From Phycisphaerae bacterium (GTDB lineage Bacteria; Planctomycetota; Phycisphaerae; Phycisphaerales; SM1A02): a stretch of DNA of 51,844 nucleotides. The translations under genes were made by a program, and so were the position numbers. Of this stretch, positions 17,541 through 24,929 are shown piece by piece (position 1 is the first letter of the stretch; each line of letters begins with the position of its first letter). Location: assembly GCA_002711415.1 (NCBI GenBank), contig PARI01000014.1, forward strand, positions 1 through 51,844. Direction: 5' to 3'. A model generated the notes under the pieces. It worked only from the letters and a program-made list of their open reading frames with translations, had not been told where the DNA came from and did not search any database.

Positions 17541-17561
17541 AATTGAGATCGATTCTCAATT
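17541..17561. promoter_or_regulatory. Fur-box-like dyad upstream of the heme oxygenase
   Basis: AATTGAGA-TCGAT-TCTCAATT is a perfect 8-bp inverted repeat in an AT-rich stretch. Its core TGAGATCGATTCTCA matches the 7-1-7 Fur pattern TGAGAATnATTCTCA at 12 of 14 defined positions. It sits between the heme oxygenase start (17502) and the end of the neighbouring GNAT gene. Confidence 0.75.
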
Positions 17562-17617
17562 GTACAGTCCCAAGCCAAGACTGCAATCAGTGAAAATGAA
17601 GAAGCGATGCGGATCCT

Positions 17618-18079
17618 TCAAGCCAGCGGCTTGACCAGTTGCAGGCATGGATTATCAGTGTCCCACAGAGTAGGAAAGACCTCGAGCGGAATGAACCCCA
17701 TCGCCTGGTAGAACTGGCGGGTCTTGGCGTACGCCTCGCACTCGCGGTCCTCCGAGATCGTCTTCACCTGCAGGAGCTTGACCCCCTGCCCCGTGAGGTA
17801 GCGTTCCAAGGCCTGGATCAACCTGGTCCCTGTACCGGTCCGGTGGTACTCGGGGCGGATCGCCATGCAATGAATGTCGGCCGACACGGGGAAGTGCATC
17901 TTGATCGTGAGGAATCCGATGACATCATCGCCGTCCTTGACCAGCATGGTCGGCATCGTGTCGGCATCCCTGACGTACATCAGGAGTGATTCCTCGATGC
18001 CGAACCACTTGGGCAGTGAGCGAAGGATCGGCTCACATACCTTGCTACAGTCGGTTGTCGGATCTTCGATGGTGATCAT
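17618..18079 (-). CDS. GNAT-family N-acetyltransferase
   Basis: 153 residues from the ATG at 18079; the frame continues upstream but the extra 48 residues are Cys-rich and implausible. The GNAT core is clear: strand VIGFLTIKMHF, then IHCMAIRPEYHRTGTGTRLI, whose R-x-x-G-x-G-x-R/L loop binds acetyl-CoA, then a helix ALERYLTG and the C-terminal YAKTRQFYQAMGF. The transferred substrate is unknown (amine of a small molecule, antibiotic or peptide). Lies 115 bases from the heme oxygenase gene on the same strand and divergent from the transporter gene. Confidence 0.9.
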   Translation of the reverse strand: MITIEDPTTDCSKVCEPILRSLPKWFGIEESLLMYVRDADTMPTMLVKDGDDVIGFLTIKMHFPVSADIHCMAIRPEYHRTGTGTRLIQALERYLTGQGVKLLQVKTISEDRECEAYAKTRQFYQAMGFIPLEVFPTLWDTDNPCLQLVKPLA

Positions 18080-18223
18080 GAGTTCATGCCGGATTGGGAT
18101 CCATGATGGCACGAATGATGAGCAGCAACAAGCTGGATGCCGATTCGGTTCCTGATTCTCCAAACTATCCTGAGAGCGAGTACACTCAATCATCAACCAG
18201 AACAGCACACGGGGGATTCTCAC

Positions 18224-19375
18224 ATGTCATCCGAAGTCATCATGAATGTCGTTCTGCCGATCATGCTGTTCGTTGTCGGCGGATACCTCTTCCGAAGATT
18301 GGGCAAGTTCGACTCGACACAGAGCAACACGCTGATCAACTATGCCATGCTGGTGGCGATTCCAAGCATGATCATCGTCGCCCTGGCCAACGAGCCAGTC
18401 GAGGGATACCTGCCCTACGCCACCTTCTTCGGAACCTTCCTGCTGATCACGACGATCGTCTTCCTGGTCGCCGTCGGCGTGGCGAAATTGTGTCGAATGC
18501 GATTCCTCGAAGGCTCCTTCTTCGCAGCGACATGCTCCCTGTCCAACACGTGCATGATCGCGCTGCCGATCCTGACGCTGCTGATGGGTCGAACCGGAAC
18601 GATCTACGGCATCCTCGGAGTATTCAACCTGATCATAGGACTCCAGGTCATGTCGCTGATCTACGACCTCTACCATGGCGCCCCGGGTGAATCCCGAATC
18701 GTCGGCTTCTTCAAGTCCCTGGCCAAGGAGTTTCACCAGCCCTACTTCATAGCACTGGTCATCGGCGTCATCCTCTCGGCATTCAACTGGAAACTCCCGG
18801 ACACACTGGACACGACGCTGTCCCTGCTCGGAGCCACGACGGCCCCCGTCGCATTGTTCGCCGTCGGAATCGATCTGGATTTCGGCGTGTTCAAGAAGAA
18901 CATCGTCGCAATCCTGGGCGCAACCGTCTTCAAGCTGATCCTGATGCCGATCCTGGCATGGTTCATGTGCCACTGGCTCGGACTCGGACCTTCCGCAACG
19001 GTTGCCGTGGTCCTGTGCAGCTCCGTCGCCGCAGCCAAGTGCGAATACGGTGTTGCAAAGCAGAAGAACATCTATGTCGAACAGACCGCAGCGATCGTGG
19101 CCAGCACGACGATCCTGTCATTCGTGACATTGGCCGTGGTCGTGTATGGGCTGGACCAACGGTATCCGAAGGTCTTCCAGATGGATGAGCACTTCCATTT
19201 CAACCATCATGGTTCAGACACCGACAATCCCAGCGACGACAAGGACGTCGATCATTCGACCAAGTCAAGCGACAACATCCCTTTCGAGGATGTCTACAGC
19301 TCGAACTCCTCGTTCACGACGATTCCTCCGATCGAATCGACCTCGAGGCTGAAGGGGCCGGCCTTCTTGTCGTAG
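18224..19375 (+). CDS. AEC-family (auxin efflux carrier-like) transporter
   Basis: 383 residues from the ATG at 18224, 8 bases after a GGGGGA. About ten membrane segments are visible, in two groups of five: the first begins VLPIMLFVVGGYLFRRLG, the second begins near YFIALVIGVILSAFNW. This is the AEC/bile-acid-transporter-like layout, whose members export or import carboxylates or auxin-like acids. The C-terminal 60 residues are hydrophilic and rich in His, Asp and Ser (HFHFNHHGSDTDNPSDD) and are not typical. The last 27 codons overlap, antisense, the end of the convergent FAS1-CIA30 gene. Confidence 0.9.
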   Translation: MSSEVIMNVVLPIMLFVVGGYLFRRLGKFDSTQSNTLINYAMLVAIPSMIIVALANEPVEGYLPYATFFGTFLLITTIVFLVAVGVAKLCRMRFLEGSFFAATCSLSNTCMIALPILTLLMGRTGTIYGILGVFNLIIGLQVMSLIYDLYHGAPGESRIVGFFKSLAKEFHQPYFIALVIGVILSAFNWKLPDTLDTTLSLLGATTAPVALFAVGIDLDFGVFKKNIVAILGATVFKLILMPILAWFMCHWLGLGPSATVAVVLCSSVAAAKCEYGVAKQKNIYVEQTAAIVASTTILSFVTLAVVVYGLDQRYPKVFQMDEHFHFNHHGSDTDNPSDDKDVDHSTKSSDNIPFEDVYSSNSSFTTIPPIESTSRLKGPAFLS

Positions 19376-20553
19376 ATGTAGAACTCGAAGGCCATGACCT
19401 CGTCGGGATCGATGGATCCGGGCCTTCGGTTTCCGAAGTAGTGTCGCTCCATGCCTCGGATCGGAACCTCGACGGTGATCCACTCACCATCGATCGTGTC
19501 GAATCGCGTCCAGTAGCTGTCTCCACCCATGTTCCTCGCCTTGCGCGTACCGACGATCCATGTCCGTCCATCACCACGAACCCGCATCCGGATCGCATCG
19601 GTTCCACTGAAGGCCCCGCGAGGAAGGGCGCGACGAATCGAGGAGAATCCGCCGTTGTTGTCCAGCGACGTCTCGCCGGTGAACCTCATGATCCCGTCCT
19701 GAACGACGACGTTGCCGGTGGACAGACCACCCATGACTCCATCGAGAACGATCTGCCAGCGCCTGCGTTCATCCGAGTCACTGAAGTCGATGATCATTCT
19801 CTCATCGCTCGGCACGGGGCTCGCACCATCGGATTGCATGGACAGGAGGACATCGATGATCCGACGATACGCCCAGGCACGGTCGGTGGGATCGCTGATC
19901 GCGGCCGCCTCGGCACGGGCACGGGCCAGCGCCGAGGACTGCTCCGTGGTGAGTCCCCAGCCACTTCCGAGGATGACCGCTTCGACGGCCGTCGCGTAGA
20001 TCGCGGCACATGCCCCGGGATTTCCATCGTTGAAAAAGAGGACCCCCTTCTGCACAGCCCCGGCCAGGAGCCTTCTCAGTGGCGATTCCTCCGCCGGGGG
20101 AATCAACACGCGGTCGATCAGGTGGATCATGCCATTATCCGCCTTGATGTCGGCCGTGGAGACCACGGCATCACCAATGATGATCCGGTCATTCGTCGCT
20201 GTCACCGGCAGAACCGTGCCGGCCAGAGTCGTGATTGAATCCCGATCGGCGATGTCACTCGAATCGAGCGAGCCCTCGATCACGTGGTGGGCGAGGATCC
20301 TGCGAAGGGTCGGTGTGCCGGGTTCCTGGAGAAGTCCTGCAAGCACCTCCTTGTCAATCTCGGCGAAGGCCGAGTCGGTCGGGGCCAGCACGGTCAGTTC
20401 CTGGTCACCATCGAGCAACTCGACGAGATCCGCTGCGGAGACCGCGGCGACCAGCGTCTCGAGGTCATCGGAACTGGAGGCGATCTGGACGATCGAGTCC
20501 ATGGGTGATGTCGTGAACGCAAGGGCGAGAACGATACTGCTGAAGATGTTCAT
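19294..20553 (-). CDS. Secreted FAS1 (fasciclin) - helical linker - CIA30 fusion protein
   Basis: 419 residues from the ATG at 20553. Signal peptide about 1-16. FAS1 domain about 20-155 with TVLAPTDSAFAEI (H1 motif), the ILAHHVIEG centre and NGMIHLIDRVLIPP (H2 motif). A helical middle (about 157-242) has GVLFFNDGNPGACAAIYATA. A CIA30 (complex I intermediate-associated 30) domain fills 252-415, from MIIDFSDSDERRRWQIVLDG through GGFSSIRRALP to FEFYIYDKKAGPFSLEVDSI. FAS1 domains mediate adhesion; CIA30 in bacteria is a beta-jelly fold, perhaps carbohydrate-binding. I infer an extracellular binding protein. A -10 (TATAGA) is visible on the minus strand about 60 bases upstream. Its 3' end overlaps the transporter gene by 82 bases. 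Confidence 0.85.
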   Translation of the reverse strand: MNIFSSIVLALAFTTSPMDSIVQIASSSDDLETLVAAVSAADLVELLDGDQELTVLAPTDSAFAEIDKEVLAGLLQEPGTPTLRRILAHHVIEGSLDSSDIADRDSITTLAGTVLPVTATNDRIIIGDAVVSTADIKADNGMIHLIDRVLIPPAEESPLRRLLAGAVQKGVLFFNDGNPGACAAIYATAVEAVILGSGWGLTTEQSSALARARAEAAAISDPTDRAWAYRRIIDVLLSMQSDGASPVPSDERMIIDFSDSDERRRWQIVLDGVMGGLSTGNVVVQDGIMRFTGETSLDNNGGFSSIRRALPRGAFSGTDAIRMRVRGDGRTWIVGTRKARNMGGDSYWTRFDTIDGEWITVEVPIRGMERHYFGNRRPGSIDPDEVMAFEFYIYDKKAGPFSLEVDSIGGIVVNEEFEL

Positions 20554-20908
20554 GTTGTATTCGGTGCTCGTTGGGATTCGGGTGGAACGATGTAGCCAGA
20601 TTGATCCCCGGAGACTGAGCAGTCTATACAGCCTCGGGGTACGAACCAAGTCAGGGGGATGAAATCGTGGCCATGCCTCTGCCTGACCGAAGCTCGCCAG
20701 ACACCATCAACTAACTGTCATGCATGGAAAACAGTGACCGAATGCCTTGGCCATCACCGTGCCATGCCGGCCGGAAGCGGTTCCTGCGCCTGGAGCCCCG
20801 GTCCAGGGAATTGAGGCTTCTTCCCGGCCCATGGCCATGCTAGATTGGATGCTTTCCGGGGGGGGGACCCGGAATCATGATCGACCAAGCACCGGAAGGA
20901 TGTCACAC
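20554..20908. other. Intergenic region between divergent genes
   Basis: 355 bases without a credible gene. Leftward it holds a TATAGA -10 for the FAS1 gene. Rightward it has an extended -10 (TGCTAGATT, 20838-20846) and then a hairpin TTCCGGG / CCCGGAA at 20854-20874 whose left arm and loop include nine consecutive G (20858-20866). The hairpin would lie at the start of the mRNA of the Cys-rich dockerin gene. Confidence 0.5.
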
Positions 20909-21862
20909 ATGAGATTCCTGAACATACGAGTCCTCTGTATTCCCTGCGTCCTGGCACTGCTTTCCCTGGCGACCTCGGATTCCATCGCACAGGGTGGCGG
21001 CGGTGGTGGTGCCTGCGGAGGAGCCGGTGATTGCTGCGAGGCCAATGGGACCCCGGGCTGCAACGACCTGGACTGCTGCGCAGACGTCTGTGACACGGAT
21101 CCATTCTGTTGCGACACGGAGTGGGACCAGACCTGCGCGGACACGGCCAACGATCTCTGTGAATCCTGCGGCAACTTCGTCTTCATCGAAGGATGGAACG
21201 ACAACTGGCTCACGACGCTCTTTGACGAATGGAGCGAGGCCTACTACATGACCGATCACCCGAATGGAGTGGACGCCGCATTTTCAAGCTGGAACGGGAA
21301 CTTCGATGGCATGTTGATGAATGCATGGGTCACCGAGTACGAGTACAGCTATTCGGGACCGGACATGGACAAATCGGACATGTCCTATGAAAGAGGCGAG
21401 TTCTGGATGCAGATCTCCTCGACCAACGGGCTCTACTTCAATGGTCTCGGCGACATGGGATTCAGCATTTCAAACGGAATCAATACCTACTCGGGACAGA
21501 CCGAGTTCCTCAGGGACTTCTTCGTTCCCGCAGGCACGTGGACCATCACGTTCAATGATGGCGGCTATGGAGAATCCAGCACCTTCAAGAAGGAATGGGA
21601 GGACAAGAGAGGAAACTGGTACTACGAATATCAATACGACTACGATGCCTCGGGATCCATGTGGGTCGGCACCGATCCAATGAACCCCGAGTTCTGCATC
21701 GGCGACCTGGACCTCAACGGGTTCGTCGATGGCGCCGACCTGGCGATCCTGCTCGGGGCGTTCAACCAACTGGGATTCAACAAGGCCGACCTGAACCTGG
21801 ACTTCATCGTTGACGGCGAGGACCTGGCGATGCTGCTCGGAGGCTGGGGGGAGTGTTCCTGA
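20909..21862 (+). CDS. Secreted Cys-rich protein with C-terminal dockerin-like pair
   Basis: 317 residues from the ATG at 20909 with AAGGA 8 bases upstream. A signal peptide is followed by a run of six glycines, then a Cys-rich block (about 38-85: GDCCEANGTPGCND, DCCADVC, DPFCCDTEWDQTCADTA) that is a recurrent planctomycete/myxobacterial motif containing C-x-x-x-x-x-x-C-C-x-x-x-W-D. The middle (90-255) is aromatic and acidic, beta-rich, and unrecognised. The end carries two dockerin loops (DLDLNGFVDGAD, DLNLDFIVDGED) and finishes WGECS. Cell-surface or extracellular location is inferred. No enzymatic motif. Confidence 0.8.
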   Translation: MRFLNIRVLCIPCVLALLSLATSDSIAQGGGGGGACGGAGDCCEANGTPGCNDLDCCADVCDTDPFCCDTEWDQTCADTANDLCESCGNFVFIEGWNDNWLTTLFDEWSEAYYMTDHPNGVDAAFSSWNGNFDGMLMNAWVTEYEYSYSGPDMDKSDMSYERGEFWMQISSTNGLYFNGLGDMGFSISNGINTYSGQTEFLRDFFVPAGTWTITFNDGGYGESSTFKKEWEDKRGNWYYEYQYDYDASGSMWVGTDPMNPEFCIGDLDLNGFVDGADLAILLGAFNQLGFNKADLNLDFIVDGEDLAMLLGGWGECS

Positions 21863-21987
21863 GGCCTGAAATTCAATAGAATGCCAGCATTCAAGACCAC
21901 CCCTGGCTCGTTCATCCTAAAAGGCATCACCTCATCACCCGGATGCCGCCACGAGCTTCAACACGTACACATTCTGGAGAAATGAAC

Positions 21988-23049
21988 ATGAGACAGAAGA
22001 GCCCTGCACGAAAGACCGTCGCCTTCATGGCGGCCATCGCCGGAAGCGTCATCCTTCTTGGCGCCCCCGTTGCCTACGGACAGCAGAATGACGCCAGTCC
22101 GAAGATCACGAAGCAGCAGTACGCTGATGCCGAGGCCGAGTTGAAGAAGCTGGTCTCCGAAGGAAAGGTGACACGCGAGCAGGCAGAGCGAAGGCTCTCC
22201 CGCATGAAGCAGATGATGGTCGGACAGAACAAGACCGAGAAGATCGACTGGGAATCGATCAACATCGAGATCGAGGAATCGGTCAAGAATGGCGAGATCA
22301 CCCGTGAAGAGGCCCGCGTGAAGTTCGAGGAGGTCCGCAGGCAGAGGATGGCCGAGTCTGCAGGTGATGACATGGATCGGCGATTGCGCCGGTACGAGGC
22401 CGCTGCCGAGAAGATGAAGCAGATGGTCGCCGATGGTGAGATCACCAAGGAGCAGATGGATCAACGTCTCGCCGAGATGAAGAAGCGAATGTCGGCCACG
22501 AAGCAATCCGCATCAAGGGAACAGATGGCCAAGGCGATCGCAGAAATCCGCAAGGCCGTAGAGACCGGCAAGATCAGCCAGAAGGATGCCGACGCCCGGA
22601 TCGCCGCGATGCGCAAGGCCATGAGCCGGGACTCGGACAAGCCGCAGCAGTCCTTGGACAAGAGGGACTACGCACAGGCCGAGAAGAAGATGAAGCAGAT
22701 GGTCGCTGATGGCGAGATCACCCAGGAGCAGATGGATCAGCGACTGGGCAGAATGCGACTCCAGATGACCAACAAGAATAAGATGAAGGATGCCTGGGAG
22801 GCGTTCAATCGCAGGATCGAATCCGCCGTGGCCAACGGGGACATGACCCCGGAGGAGGCCCGCGAAGCACAAGCCGAGTTCAGGCAGCGGATGGCTGCAA
22901 GGGACGGTGGTGCTCGTTCACGTTCCAACGACCAGGAAGTGTCGGATGAATGTCGCGCACTCGGCCTGGAACTTCGCAAGGCTGTCAGGGAAGGCACAAT
23001 GACCGCTGATGAAGCAAGGGCAGCCTATGCCGAGAAGTGCGGAGGCTGA
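21988..23049 (+). CDS. Exported protein of seven tandem SHOCT-like helical repeats
   Basis: 353 residues from the ATG at 21988 (GGAG 8 bases upstream), with a signal peptide (about 1-31). The rest is seven copies of a two-helix unit, roughly (E/I)-x-x-x-x-x-G-x-(I/V/M)-(T/S)-x-(E/D)-(Q/E)-A/M-x-x-R-(L/I)-x-x-(M/F), at about 48-77, 94-121, 138-169, 182-213, 231-261, 275-303 and 326-351. The units resemble SHOCT domains. Units 3 and 5 are nearly identical (KMKQMVADGEIT then EQMDQR). Two cysteines occur, at 322 and 351, and could form a bond. Very rich in Lys, Arg, Glu and Met. Function unknown; a binding or spacer role is inferred. A perfect terminator follows. Confidence 0.85.
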   Translation: MRQKSPARKTVAFMAAIAGSVILLGAPVAYGQQNDASPKITKQQYADAEAELKKLVSEGKVTREQAERRLSRMKQMMVGQNKTEKIDWESINIEIEESVKNGEITREEARVKFEEVRRQRMAESAGDDMDRRLRRYEAAAEKMKQMVADGEITKEQMDQRLAEMKKRMSATKQSASREQMAKAIAEIRKAVETGKISQKDADARIAAMRKAMSRDSDKPQQSLDKRDYAQAEKKMKQMVADGEITQEQMDQRLGRMRLQMTNKNKMKDAWEAFNRRIESAVANGDMTPEEAREAQAEFRQRMAARDGGARSRSNDQEVSDECRALGLELRKAVREGTMTADEARAAYAEKCGG

Positions 23050-23073
23050 GCATCCGTGACTTGAGATCTCGAC

Positions 23074-23101
23074 CCCCCTCGCCCCCGGCGAGGGGGTTTT
23101 T
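23074..23101 (+). terminator. Rho-independent terminator of the repeat-protein gene
   Basis: A perfect 10-bp stem (23074-23083 with 23087-23096), loop CCC, followed by five T. It lies 25 bases after the stop codon at 23049. Strongest intrinsic terminator in the window. Confidence 0.95.
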
Positions 23102-23127
23102 CAATAAACCCATGTGCCGACTACAAT
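23098..23127 (+). promoter_or_regulatory. Promoter immediately before the acyltransferase start
   Basis: TTTTCA at 23098-23103 and TACAAT at 23122-23127 with 18 bases between. The -10 ends 10 bases before the ATG at 23138 and there is no Shine-Dalgarno sequence, so the mRNA leader would be only a few bases. The -35 overlaps the T-tract of the preceding terminator. Confidence 0.45.
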
Positions 23128-23137
23128 CGAGTTCGAC

Positions 23138-24370
23138 ATGAGCGACGCATCTCCACTTGAACATCGACGATATCACGGGCTCGACCTGGTGAGGGCTTCG
23201 ATGATGATGCTCGGCGTGGTGATACATACGGCACTCGTATTCATGCCCGATGCGCCATGGATATACCAGGACCCCCAGCGAAGTGACCTGGCGGGGTTGA
23301 TGGTGCTGCTGATCCATGTCTTCAGGATGCCGATCTTCTTCGTCATGGCCGGCTTCTTCGGGGCGATGCTTCAGGCGAGGAAGGGAGCCATGGTTCTTGG
23401 GGGGAACCGATTCAACAGGATCGTGGTCCCTCTCGTGGTCGGGTGGTTCGTCCTGTTCCCGATGCTGTCCTGGTCGATCAGCTTCGGATGGACATACGCC
23501 ATGCTGCCCGAAGGCGAGCGGTCGATCATGCTGGCATTCCAGAAGATGGGGGTCGGGGTCGACTTCAAGGAAGCTGGCCCGATGCACCTGTGGTTCCTCT
23601 ACTACCTCCTGTACTACTACATCGCCTGCTCGTTCCTGAGCTGGCTGCTTGGACGGTTCGCACGCCCGGTGGTCGACCTGTTCAACAAGTGTCTGAAGCA
23701 TTTCATCATCGGCAGGCTTCGGCTGTTGCGGCTGCCACTGCTGGTGATCGCCAGCTTCCTCCTGATGATCCCGATGAAGGACCCGGGAGTCGATACGCCC
23801 GAGAGCTGGATCCCCGTGCCGAGGATACTGCTGGTGTATGCGTTCTACTTCTGGATCGGATGGATCACATACAGGCACAGGGAAGTCATCGAGCAGCTCA
23901 AGAACTGGTCATGGCTCAGATTGCTGGGCGGACTGCTGATGCTCGGCCTGTGCCTGATCATGAGCATCACCTGGTACATGCTGCTTGAGGAGGCTGGCGT
24001 CAGCCAGGAGACCCGCGACTGGATACTTGCCGTCGCACAGCTGTTCAACGTGACCTGTGTCTGGCTGCTGGTGCTTGGATTGACCGGAGTCACCGAGCGG
24101 CTTCTCAGTCGCGAGAATCCGCTCATCAGGTACATGGTCGATGCGTCGTACTGGATCTACCTGATGCACCTTCCACTCACCCTGTTCATCCCGGCCCTAT
24201 TCCGGTACTGGGACATCGATGGAACGCTCAAGATGCTGATCATGATGGTCCTGGTGACGGTACCGTTGATCGTGACCTATCACCTGTTCGTCAGGGGATC
24301 GGTCATCGGGGTCGTCCTCAATGGCAGGCGATACCCGACCTGGTTCGGCTCACATCATGGAGATTCCTGA
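23138..24370 (+). CDS. Membrane acyltransferase, family 3 (OpgC-like)
   Basis: 410 residues with about ten membrane segments. The N-terminus RRYHGLDLVRASMMMLGVVI followed by HTALVF has the conserved R/H pattern of acyltransferase family 3, which moves acetyl, succinyl or other acyl groups onto cell-surface glycans. The segment FRMPIFFVMAGFFGAML and the later YMVDASYWIYLMHLPL (second conserved H) are typical. The closest layout I recall is OpgC/MdoC, which succinylates periplasmic glucans, but the substrate here is unknown. The gene lies alone between a terminator and a convergent DUF3817 gene, with which it overlaps by 16 bases. Confidence 0.85.
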   Translation: MSDASPLEHRRYHGLDLVRASMMMLGVVIHTALVFMPDAPWIYQDPQRSDLAGLMVLLIHVFRMPIFFVMAGFFGAMLQARKGAMVLGGNRFNRIVVPLVVGWFVLFPMLSWSISFGWTYAMLPEGERSIMLAFQKMGVGVDFKEAGPMHLWFLYYLLYYYIACSFLSWLLGRFARPVVDLFNKCLKHFIIGRLRLLRLPLLVIASFLLMIPMKDPGVDTPESWIPVPRILLVYAFYFWIGWITYRHREVIEQLKNWSWLRLLGGLLMLGLCLIMSITWYMLLEEAGVSQETRDWILAVAQLFNVTCVWLLVLGLTGVTERLLSRENPLIRYMVDASYWIYLMHLPLTLFIPALFRYWDIDGTLKMLIMMVLVTVPLIVTYHLFVRGSVIGVVLNGRRYPTWFGSHHGDS

Positions 24371-24711
24371 ACGGCCGCAGTCGCGGTACGATCCGGATCG
24401 GATGACCTGCCGGCCTCCAGGTGGTGCTGCCTGCGGAGCCACCGTTCGACCAGCAACGGGGCGAACGGGATCAGCGATGCGAGAAAGATCCAGACCGGAG
24501 GCCCCATGCCCCAGCGGCAGGCTAACCACGCATTCAACAACGCCATGAAGAAGAGGATGAACAGGAGCCCATGGACCAGGCCGACGATGAAGACGGCCTC
24601 CGGGATTCCCGCCATGTACTTCAGGGGCATCGCGATTCCAAGCAGGAGCACGAAGGAGATCCCCTCCGTGATGCTGATGATCCTGAGACGGCCGATCGCA
24701 GATGAAACCAT
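24355..24711 (-). CDS. DUF3817 membrane protein
   Basis: 118 residues. The text GRLRIISITEGISFVLLLG, AMPLKYMAGIPE and IVGLVHGLLFILFF match the DUF3817 family (three or four membrane helices, a conserved E-G in the first, P-L-K-Y after it, and G-x-x-H-G in the next). The family has no known biochemical role. No ribosome binding site precedes the ATG; instead an extended -10 stands 6 bases upstream, see the separate promoter entry. Confidence 0.85.
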   Translation of the reverse strand: MVSSAIGRLRIISITEGISFVLLLGIAMPLKYMAGIPEAVFIVGLVHGLLFILFFMALLNAWLACRWGMGPPVWIFLASLIPFAPLLVERWLRRQHHLEAGRSSDPDRTATAAVQESP

Positions 24712-24717
24712 TGAGGG

Positions 24718-24726
24718 ACTCTAGCA
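24718..24726 (-). promoter_or_regulatory. Extended -10 six bases before the DUF3817 start
   Basis: On the minus strand TGC-TAGAGT, then six bases (CCCTCA), then ATG. Transcription should begin at or within a base or two of the start codon, giving a leaderless mRNA. No good -35 is visible, as is common for extended -10 promoters. Confidence 0.5.
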
Positions 24727-24929
24727 AGAGTGGTTGGGGGCCGACCAGAAAAACGCGTCGCGGAGGGCCTTCGCTGGGGCTATATCACTCACCAGGGCCC
24801 TGAATCCCGGATTCTGTCCTTGCCCACCCCCGTTTCGTGTGCGAAAATTGGATGTTCAGCCCACATCGTGGGCCATTGTTGGTCCATGATCACCACCCCC
24901 ACAGGTCTTCTGAAGGCACATCGAGAAAG

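Noticed and set aside
22408-22743. CRISPR-like or other DNA repeat
   Set aside because: The two similar segments are parts of a coding repeat in the SHOCT-like protein; spacing and sequence are not those of an array.
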